In this document: positions 1 through 4,409 of the stretch, piece by piece
Layout of the letters: each line of letters starts with the position of its first letter
Numbering within the stretch: position 1 is the first letter of the stretch
Origin: Pseudomonadota bacterium
Lineage (GTDB): Bacteria > Pseudomonadota > Gammaproteobacteria > Burkholderiales > Burkholderiaceae_C
DNA: 5,950 nt
Assembly (NCBI GenBank): GCA_023422975.1
Contig: JAFAGF010000283.1
Coordinates: forward strand, 1 to 5,950
Direction: 5' to 3'
Notes under the pieces: generated by a model
Seen by the model: only the letters and a program-made list of their open reading frames with translations
Databases searched by the model: none
Told to the model about the DNA's origin: nothing
Translations under genes and position numbers: made by a program

Positions 1-69
1 GCCCTGATTGGCCTGCCCATGATTCGCACCTGCCGCATGGTGCGCGCTGCAGGGATTCAACTGCCATGA
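1..69 (+). CDS. maf: Maf/YceF-family nucleotide pyrophosphatase, C-terminal end (partial)
   Basis: Only the last 22 codons are inside the window, in frame from base 1 to the TGA at 67-69. The tail reads ALIGLPMIRT and then a helix ending in AAGIQLP. This is the usual end of Maf-like proteins, closest to the YceF branch, where a conserved S/A-L-I-G-L-P-L motif precedes the last helix. Known family members hydrolyse non-canonical or modified nucleoside triphosphates (YceF prefers 7-methyl-GTP) to the monophosphate and pyrophosphate, in the cytoplasm. The stop codon overlaps the start of the next gene as ATGA (66-69), which suggests translational coupling and one operon. The catalytic residues lie outside the window, so substrate class cannot be judged beyond this tail similarity. 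Confidence 0.82.
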   Translation, partial: ALIGLPMIRTCRMVRAAGIQLP

Positions 70-839
70 GCAAGCTGGGCACCCTCTATTTAGTACCCGC
101 GCCGCTGGACTTTGGCTGCGCCACGCAATCCCCCATCACCGATGTACTGCCGGAGCTGACGCTGCGCACCGCCGCCCGCCTGCAACACTGGGTGTGCGAG
201 AACGCCAAAAGCACGCGCGCTTATCTCAAACGCGTGGGTGAGCACTTTCCGCTGGCCGCGCCCATGCAGCAGCAAAACCTGCAAGAGCTGCCGCGCGAAG
301 CCCACAAGAAGGGCGACCACGGCGGCAAAGGCGGCGCGGTGTTTGATGCCAAATCTTTGTTAGCGCCCGCCTTGGCTGGGCACGATATGGGCCTGGTCAG
401 CGAAGCGGGCATGCCCGCCGTGGCCGATCCCGGCAGCTCCATCGTGCGAGCCGCGCACGATGCCGGCATCACCGTCGTGCCGCTGGTCGGCCCCGTCTCG
501 CTACTGATGACCTTGGCCGCCAGCGGCCTGAACGGCCAGAACTTTGCGTTTGTCGGCTATCTGCCGCAAGACGCTGGCCAGCGCATGCAGCGCATCAAAG
601 AGCTGGAACAACTGGCCCAGCGCCACAACCAAGCCCAGCTGTTTATTGAAACGCCCTACCGCAACCCCGCACTGTGGCAGGCACTGCTGGCCGCTGTGCA
701 GCCCAGCACCCGGCTGGTGATGGCCAGCGGTTTGACGCTGGAAAACGCCAGCATCCAAAGCCGCAGCGCCAAAGACTGGAAAAAACTGGGCACCGAGCCC
801 GACAACCGCACGCCGGTGGTGTTCGCGATCGGGCAATAA
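66..839 (+). CDS. RsmI-like SAM-dependent methyltransferase (tetrapyrrole methylase fold), diverged subfamily
   Basis: The 257-residue protein begins GTLYLVPAP (5-13), which corresponds to the first strand of RsmI proteins (usually GTLYLVATPIGN). The centre is clearly of this family: GLVSEAGMPAVADPG (109-123), then a helix and VVPLVGPVS (137-145) and ASGL (152-155), the SAM-binding region of the tetrapyrrole methylase fold. FIETPYRN (193-200) matches the late E-[ST]-x-x-R motif. True RsmI adds the 2'-O-methyl group to C1402 of 16S rRNA. Here the N-terminal PIGN and AEDTR motifs are replaced by PLDFG (12-16) and CENAKSTR (44-51), and a Lys/Gly-rich stretch KKGDHGGKGG lies at 81-90. The protein is also shorter than E. 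coli RsmI (about 286 residues). I therefore infer a paralogous subfamily with unknown substrate. The start ATG overlaps the maf stop, so expression is probably coupled. No frame damage is seen. Confidence 0.88.
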   Translation: MSKLGTLYLVPAPLDFGCATQSPITDVLPELTLRTAARLQHWVCENAKSTRAYLKRVGEHFPLAAPMQQQNLQELPREAHKKGDHGGKGGAVFDAKSLLAPALAGHDMGLVSEAGMPAVADPGSSIVRAAHDAGITVVPLVGPVSLLMTLAASGLNGQNFAFVGYLPQDAGQRMQRIKELEQLAQRHNQAQLFIETPYRNPALWQALLAAVQPSTRLVMASGLTLENASIQSRSAKDWKKLGTEPDNRTPVVFAIGQ

Positions 840-856
840 CACCACACCCAGCAAAT

Positions 857-945
857 AAAAAAGAGCGCCTTGCGCTGGTCTTGCAAGCATTTCAGATAGT
901 TTTCTATCTCAAACGCAAGCAGATCCACCGCCAGGCGCTCTTTTT
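857..945. terminator. Bidirectional intrinsic terminator with a long, internally folded loop
   Basis: A 13-base perfect inverted repeat pairs 858-870 (five A then GAGCGCCT) with 933-945 (AGGCGCTC then five T). The GC-rich core flanked by A and T tracts gives a T-run after the stem on both strands, which suits the convergent methyltransferase and S49 peptidase genes. The spacer is unusually long (62 bases) but folds further: CTTGC 880-884 can pair with GCAAG 915-919, and AGATAG 894-899 pairs perfectly with CTATCT 904-909 around a TTTT loop. The result is one extended rod. The pairing is seen in the sequence; the terminator role is inferred. Confidence 0.8.
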
Positions 946-979
946 ATTGATTGATTACTGAAATGGCCATGTAGCAACA

Positions 980-998
980 GCGGAAAAAATATTTCCGC
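980..998 (-). other. Small hairpin directly after the S49 peptidase stop codon
   Basis: GCGGAAA (980-986) pairs perfectly with TTTCCGC (992-998) around a five-base loop, starting two bases beyond the TGA of the S49 peptidase gene. There is no T-run after the stem on the minus strand, so it is not a classic intrinsic terminator. It could protect the mRNA 3' end or act ahead of the stronger stem at 857-945. Confidence 0.45.
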
Positions 999-999
999 C

Positions 1000-2040
1000 T
1001 CAGCGGATCGCAGGCAACCTGCCGTGCAGCGCTTCAACTGCACCACCACCCACGGCTGCACCAAAGCGCTTGGCAAAACGCTCGGCCATGTTTTCGCTGC
1101 GGGTGTAGTCAATCACCTGCTCGGCCTTGACGATATCGCGCGCCACACTGTCCAGCGTGCCAAATTTGTCCGCCAAGCCCAACTCCACCGCTTGCTGGCC
1201 AGTCCAGAACAAGCCGCTGAAGGTGTCTTCGTTTTCTTTCAAGCGGTCACCACGCCCCACACGCACCACCTCAATAAATTGCGCATGAATTTGATTGAGC
1301 ATGGTTTGCGCATGCGCACGCTGCGACTCACTCAGCGGGCTGAACGGATCCAGCATGCCCTTGTTGCTGCCCGCTGTGAGCAAACGGCGCTCCACACCCA
1401 GCTTCTCCATGGCGTCAGTAAAGCCAAAACCATCCATCAACACCCCAATGCTGCCCACCACGCTGGCTTTATCGACAAAGATTTCATCGGCAGCGGCCGC
1501 AATGTAGTAGGCCGCCGAGGCACAGGTTTCTTCCACCACCGCATAAATCGGCTTGTTGTGCATGGCTTTGAGGCGCACGATTTCATCGTTGATCATGCCT
1601 GCCTGCACGGGGCTGCCACCGGGTGAGTTGATCAGCAGCACCAATGCGCGCGAGCCGGGGTCTTCCAGCGCACTGCGCATGGCGGCAATCACGAAATCGG
1701 CGCTGGCATTGGCATCATCCGCAATGGCACCTTTGATATCCACCACCGCGGTGTGCGGACCGCTCATGGAAGTGGCTGTGCCGTCACGCCCCATCCACCA
1801 AATGCCCCCCACAATCAAGGCGACCCACAAAAAACGCCAAAAAATGCGCCAGCGGCGTGCCTGACGCTGTTCGTTCACCGTGGCAAACACCAGGCGCTCC
1901 AGCACATCCCGCTCCCATGCAGGTGCAGCGGGCTGGGTGTGCGCCTGCGCCCCCGAAGCCGCACGTGCCCACAGGTCTTGTCCGGGCAGGGGTTCAGAAG
2001 AGGCAGCACCTTCGTTGTCAGGCGTGGAATGGGGGTTCAT
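1000..2040 (-). CDS. sppA: S49 family peptidase, short SppA-type signal peptide peptidase, membrane-anchored
   Basis: The 346-residue protein has a polar N-terminal tail (about 1-62), one membrane segment around FWRFLWVALIVGGIWWMG (67-84), then an S49 (ClpP/crotonase-like) protease domain. Visible family motifs are LLINSPGGSP (135-144), the nucleophile region ETCASAAYY (171-179) with Ser175, and GSIGV (196-200). Lys227 in SNKG sits 52 residues after the serine, the same spacing as Ser147/Lys199 of Bacillus SppA, so the Ser-Lys dyad looks intact. Known relatives cut remnant signal peptides or other peptides at the membrane. The length fits the single-domain bacterial type rather than the 67-kDa E. 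coli type. I chose ATG at 2040 over the in-frame TTG at 2046, because the purine-rich GAGAGTAGAG lies at a better distance from the ATG. It is last in the rluC-HAD-S49 minus-strand cluster, and the hairpin at 2074-2107 lies upstream. Confidence 0.93.
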   Translation of the reverse strand: MNPHSTPDNEGAASSEPLPGQDLWARAASGAQAHTQPAAPAWERDVLERLVFATVNEQRQARRWRIFWRFLWVALIVGGIWWMGRDGTATSMSGPHTAVVDIKGAIADDANASADFVIAAMRSALEDPGSRALVLLINSPGGSPVQAGMINDEIVRLKAMHNKPIYAVVEETCASAAYYIAAAADEIFVDKASVVGSIGVLMDGFGFTDAMEKLGVERRLLTAGSNKGMLDPFSPLSESQRAHAQTMLNQIHAQFIEVVRVGRGDRLKENEDTFSGLFWTGQQAVELGLADKFGTLDSVARDIVKAEQVIDYTRSENMAERFAKRFGAAVGGGAVEALHGRLPAIR

Positions 2041-2073
2041 GGGCAAGCTCTACTCTCTCAAAATCAAGCCAAG

Positions 2074-2107
2074 ACGGCAGTATGCCAGTGCGCTGCAGCC
2101 CTGCCGT
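2074..2107 (-). other. Inverted repeat in the gap between the HAD gene and the S49 peptidase gene
   Basis: ACGGCAG (2074-2080) is perfectly complementary to CTGCCGT (2101-2107), leaving a 20-base loop. On the minus strand the stem is followed by a T-containing stretch (TTGATTTT) only after a gap of about nine bases, so termination would be weak. It may be an attenuator or mRNA-processing stem that separates expression of the two genes. Pairing is seen; function is unproven. Confidence 0.35.
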
Positions 2108-2117
2108 GACAATGCAC

Positions 2118-2777
2118 TTAAGCGTTGGTGGCCAGCCACTGCCGCAAATCGGCCACATCACGCGCCACGTACAGCGGCGCACAGGCATGTAAGTCTGCGG
2201 TGGCATGGGCACCATAAGCCACCCCCACACTGGCGCAGCCCGCATTACGCGCCATTTGTAGATCGTGCGAGGTGTCACCAATCATCAGCAGGCGATCAGG
2301 CTCCACGCCAAATTCCGCCATCAACTCCTGGAGCATCAGCGGATGGGGCTTGCCTGCAGTTTCATCCGCCGTGCGCGAGCCATCAAACATGCCACGCAAA
2401 TCTGCGTGCTGCAGCGCCTCATTCAAACCGCGCCGGCTTTTGCCCGTGGCCACGGTCAGCAAGTGGCCGCGCTCACGCAGCCCCTCCAGCATGGGCAACA
2501 CGCCTTGGAACAGTGTGATGCGCTCTTGCTGCTTGAGGTAGTGGTACCGGTAGCGGTTGGCCAGATCGTTGTATTTTTCCTGGGGCACATCCGGCGCCGC
2601 ATGGGCCAACGCAGGCAACAGCGCCATGCCAATCACGTATGAAGCCTGCTCGTCCGTTGGCACCGTGCCCCCGACATCTGCTACCGCCAGCTGAATGCTG
2701 CGCGAAATGGCCACGGTGGAGTCAAACAAAGTGCCATCCCAATCGAAGGCAATCAAATCAAATTTACGAGCAGTCAT
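2118..2777 (-). CDS. HAD-superfamily (subfamily IA) hydrolase, phosphoglycolate-phosphatase-like
   Basis: The 219-residue cytoplasmic protein carries all four HAD motifs. Motif I is FDWDGTLFDS (11-20), with nucleophile Asp12 and acid/base Asp14. Motif II is VATGKS (109-114) with Thr111. Motif III is Lys143 in GKPHP. Motif IV is GDTSHD (167-172), with Asp168 and Asp172 for magnesium. The alpha-helical cap lies at roughly 20-85 between motifs I and II, as in the Gph/PGMB group. Such enzymes remove phosphate from small metabolites such as 2-phosphoglycolate or sugar phosphates; the exact substrate cannot be read from the sequence. The length is normal. It starts 20 bases after the rluC stop on the same strand. 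No clear Shine-Dalgarno sequence precedes the ATG, so translation may depend on ribosomes arriving from rluC. Confidence 0.93.
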   Translation of the reverse strand: MTARKFDLIAFDWDGTLFDSTVAISRSIQLAVADVGGTVPTDEQASYVIGMALLPALAHAAPDVPQEKYNDLANRYRYHYLKQQERITLFQGVLPMLEGLRERGHLLTVATGKSRRGLNEALQHADLRGMFDGSRTADETAGKPHPLMLQELMAEFGVEPDRLLMIGDTSHDLQMARNAGCASVGVAYGAHATADLHACAPLYVARDVADLRQWLATNA

Positions 2778-2797
2778 CGCAGGATTTTTATAGGTTT

Positions 2798-3811
2798 TCA
2801 GGCTTTTTCACGTACAAACTCAGCCAACTCTTGTGGCAACTCCGCGCGCACTTCGATGCGCTCCTCGGTCGCCGGGTGGTTGAACTGCAAGCGCCATGCA
2901 TGCAAGAACATGCGGTTCAATCCCTGCTTGGGCAAACGCTTGTTCAGGGCAAAGTCACCATATTTATCGTCCCCTACAATGCCGTGGCCTTGTGACGAGA
3001 GGTGCACGCGAATCTGGTGCGTGCGCCCGGTTTTGATGGTCACTTCCAGCAAGCTCATCGCCGGCAAGCCCTGCATGGCGCGCGGCGCATGAAGGCTGCG
3101 CACCTTCACCAGCGTCAAGGATTTCATGCCATCGGGGTCGTCTGGCGTGGTCACGCGCACGCGGCGCTCGCCATCGGGCAGCAAATACTTGTGCAACGGC
3201 GTGTCAATCACCTTTTTGTTAGCAGGCCAGGCACCGCTGACCAAGGCTAGGTAGGTCTTACCCGTTTCACGCTCCCGGAACTGGTCTTGCAGCTTGGTCA
3301 GCGCCGAGCGCTTTTTGGCCACCAGCAAAATCCCCGAGGTTTCGCGGTCCAGGCGGTGCACCAGTTCCAGAAACTTGGCCTGCGGACGCGCCTGGCGCAG
3401 CTGCTCAATCACCCCAAAGCTCACGCCAGAGCCACCATGCACGGCCACTCCGGCGGGCTTGTCAATGGCGATCAGGTGGTCATCTTCAAAAAGAATGGGG
3501 AACTCACGGGCAGGAGCGGGGCGCTCGGCCTTTTCTTGCACCTTGTCGGAGATGCGCACAGGAGGCACGCGCACCACGTCCCCGGCTTCAACGCGCGTAT
3601 CGGCTTGGCAACGCCCTTTGTTGATACGCACTTCGCCACTGCGAATGATGCGGTAAACGTGGGTCTTAGGCACCCCTTTAAGGTGGCGCATGAGAAAGTT
3701 GTCCAGACGCTGACCTGCACCATCTTCATCCACCTCAATCAACCGCACAGCGACTGATGCGGGGTTCTGGGTACGTTCTTGGGGCAGTTTGCCCTCTATA
3801 ATGTGTTTCAC
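2798..3811 (-). CDS. rluC: 23S rRNA pseudouridine synthase RluC (RluA family)
   Basis: With a GTG start at 3811 the protein has 337 residues. An S4 RNA-binding domain covers about 33-83 (QRLDNFL, then RSGEVRINKGR). The catalytic RluA-type domain follows, with ELVHRLDRETSG (149-160) holding the catalytic Asp155, YLALV (187-191) and the late motif KTGRTHQIRVH (260-270). HGGSG-SFGVIE (125-136) and the C-terminal LNRMFLHAWRL are typical of RluC rather than RluD. E. coli RluC makes pseudouridines at 955, 2504 and 2580 of 23S rRNA. The frame stays open upstream to 4033, but that extension (KHLxx-less, proline- and tryptophan-rich) has no resemblance to the family and runs through the intergenic region. 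GTG 3811 gives the MKHII-like N-terminus expected. No strong ribosome binding site is visible before it. It is divergent from rne, as in E. coli. Confidence 0.93.
   Translation of the reverse strand: MKHIIEGKLPQERTQNPASVAVRLIEVDEDGAGQRLDNFLMRHLKGVPKTHVYRIIRSGEVRINKGRCQADTRVEAGDVVRVPPVRISDKVQEKAERPAPAREFPILFEDDHLIAIDKPAGVAVHGGSGVSFGVIEQLRQARPQAKFLELVHRLDRETSGILLVAKKRSALTKLQDQFRERETGKTYLALVSGAWPANKKVIDTPLHKYLLPDGERRVRVTTPDDPDGMKSLTLVKVRSLHAPRAMQGLPAMSLLEVTIKTGRTHQIRVHLSSQGHGIVGDDKYGDFALNKRLPKQGLNRMFLHAWRLQFNHPATEERIEVRAELPQELAEFVREKA
3776..3809 (+). promoter_or_regulatory. Candidate rne promoter inside the 5' end of rluC
   Basis: A perfect TATAAT lies at 3797-3802 on the rne strand. The only upstream partner is poor: TTCTTG at 3776-3781 (15-base spacer) or GTTCTT at 3775-3780 (16-base spacer). 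Transcription would begin near 3809, giving rne a leader of about 600 bases. The hexamer falls exactly on codons 4 and 5 of rluC (ATT ATA); ATA is a rare isoleucine codon in GC-rich betaproteobacteria, which hints that promoter function constrains this spot. The weak -35 keeps confidence moderate. Confidence 0.45.
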
Positions 3812-3989
3812 CTGCGCGAACTTATGTGTAAGTGGTTGATTCGTTTGGATTTTATTCCACCCAGCCATTTCCCCGGCGCAGGCAGGTCGATGCCACAGAT
3901 GCCGTGCCCGTGTAAAAGCTACCCAATTGTCGGTGCTGGCGGGGCGGAATTTGTCTGGTTGACGCATTGAAACACTGAACGGAATCTTC

Positions 3990-4035
3990 ACGTGGATGGT
4001 GGTGTTTGAAGCCAGCTGCTTCAGGCCATCCACGT
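3990..4035 (+). other. Strong nested stem-loop in the rne upstream region
   Basis: ACGTGGATGG (3990-3999) is the exact reverse complement of CCATCCACGT (4026-4035). Inside it a second stem, TGAAGC (4007-4012) with GCTTCA (4018-4023), closes a five-base loop. No T-run follows on either strand, so termination is unlikely. It could be an RNA structure in the rne leader or a DNA operator with widely spaced half-sites. Confidence 0.6.
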
Positions 4036-4087
4036 ATATGAATAAACAGCGAGCATGTGGGCTTTTCTTTCTTGGTTGCTAGGTATG

Positions 4088-4114
4088 ACGCAAGGGCACA
4101 AGCCCGTGCTGCGT
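4088..4114 (+). other. Hairpin in the rne leader
   Basis: ACGCA (4088-4092) pairs with TGCGT (4110-4114), and inside it GGGC (4094-4097) pairs with GCCC (4102-4105) around ACAA, leaving a GTGC bulge on the 3' side. A perfect 12-base palindrome of alternating G/C-rich sequence overlaps its edge at 4113-4124, so other pairings compete. Confidence 0.4.
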
Positions 4115-4149
4115 GCGCGCGCACCCAATGCCCACCCTGTTCTCTACGC

Positions 4150-4186
4150 CTGCTCAGGCCGCAACCGCATGGTGCGGGGCCAGCAG
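4150..4186 (+). other. Long GC-rich hairpin in the rne leader
   Basis: Three stacked helices form one rod: CTGCT 4150-4154 with AGCAG 4182-4186, GGCC 4157-4160 with GGCC 4178-4181, and CCGCA 4165-4169 with TGCGG 4173-4177 around a TGG loop. All interruptions (CA and GCAA) are on the 5' side, while the 3' strand is continuous. Fourteen base pairs, most of them G-C, make this one of the most stable elements of the leader. It is a candidate recognition stem for RNase E feedback; that role is inferred only from position. Confidence 0.55.
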
Positions 4187-4327
4187 CCAGCGTCGCTCGC
4201 TCCCTGCCCCCTGCCCTTGCCTCCCTTGCTGACTTAAAGCAGCACGGTTGCAATCAGGCCCAGGTCGATTCCCCTTCTTTTCGTTTCAACGCGGCAGCCC
4301 GGCATCTACGGCTCCACTAGAGCCTGT

Positions 4328-4346
4328 CTTTGATGAAGAGTCAAAG
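4328..4346 (+). other. Hairpin about 64 bases before the rne start
   Basis: CTTTGA (4328-4333) pairs perfectly with TCAAAG (4341-4346) around the purine-rich loop TGAAGAG. The loop resembles a Shine-Dalgarno-like sequence but has no start codon in useful range. Confidence 0.4.
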
Positions 4347-4359
4347 GCGTGTCGGCTAG

Positions 4360-4394
4360 GCAGCGTTGTCGCTGCAGCCGGCCGCCGCACAACG
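4360..4394 (+). promoter_or_regulatory. Hairpin with a competing pairing next to the rne ribosome binding site
   Basis: GCAGCG (4360-4365) and CGCTGC (4370-4375) form a perfect six-pair GC-rich stem with a TTGT loop. An alternative helix is possible between CGTTGT (4364-4369) and ACAACG (4389-4394). The two cannot form together, and the second ends two bases before the AAAAGGA ribosome binding site. A switch affecting access to the rne start is possible, though not shown. Confidence 0.4.
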
Positions 4395-4395
4395 A

Positions 4396-4401
4396 AAAGG
4401 A
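4396..4401 (+). promoter_or_regulatory. Ribosome binding site of rne
   Basis: AAAGGA ends eight bases before the ATG at 4410, a good match to the anti-Shine-Dalgarno sequence with normal spacing. It fixes the rne start, which also gives the expected [11 protein letters not shown]-terminus. Confidence 0.8.
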
Positions 4402-4409
4402 TACGCATC

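Larger units (their letters stand above)
3812..4409 (+). promoter_or_regulatory. rne: Intergenic region and probable long 5' leader of rne
   Basis: This 598-base stretch separates the divergent rluC and rne starts. No frame in it shows a recognisable protein. It contains at least five stem-loops (3990-4035, 4088-4114, 4150-4186, 4328-4346 and 4360-4375), two pyrimidine-rich tracts (about 4195-4227 and 4266-4287) and the rne ribosome binding site. E. coli rne is known to have a structured leader of 361 bases through which RNase E lowers the level of its own mRNA. A similar role here is inferred from position, length and structure, not from sequence match. The promoter of rluC should also lie in this interval, but I found no convincing -35/-10 pair for it. 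Confidence 0.55.

Noticed and set aside
1024..1626. Plus-strand open frames opposite the S49 peptidase and similar frames opposite rluC and the HAD gene
   Set aside because: They mirror strongly conserved minus-strand genes, lack plausible ribosome binding sites and show no family motifs.
2041..2046. TTG at 2046 as the start of the S49 peptidase
   Set aside because: It adds only two residues and would place the purine-rich ribosome binding sequence too close to the start. ATG 2040 has better spacing.
3959..3988. TTGACG followed by AATCTT as an alternative rne promoter
   Set aside because: The -35 is good but the -10 match at 17-18 bases is poor, and the start would fall inside the arm of the 3990-4035 stem. 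Not strong enough to list.
3812..4033. In-frame upstream extension of rluC by 74 codons
   Set aside because: The extra N-terminus has no resemblance to RluC proteins, crosses the inverted repeat and intergenic region, and the family normally begins a few dozen residues before the S4 domain, as given by GTG 3811.
4113..4124. Perfect 12-base G/C-alternating palindrome
   Set aside because: Alternating GC runs of this size are common by chance in GC-rich genomes; no second copy or functional context is visible.
4055..4237. Possible 60-codon upstream reading frame in the rne leader
   Set aside because: Weak ribosome binding site, proline- and alanine-rich low-complexity product without a recognisable motif, and it overlaps the strong hairpins. 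Kept out as a gene, though a regulatory short frame is not excluded.
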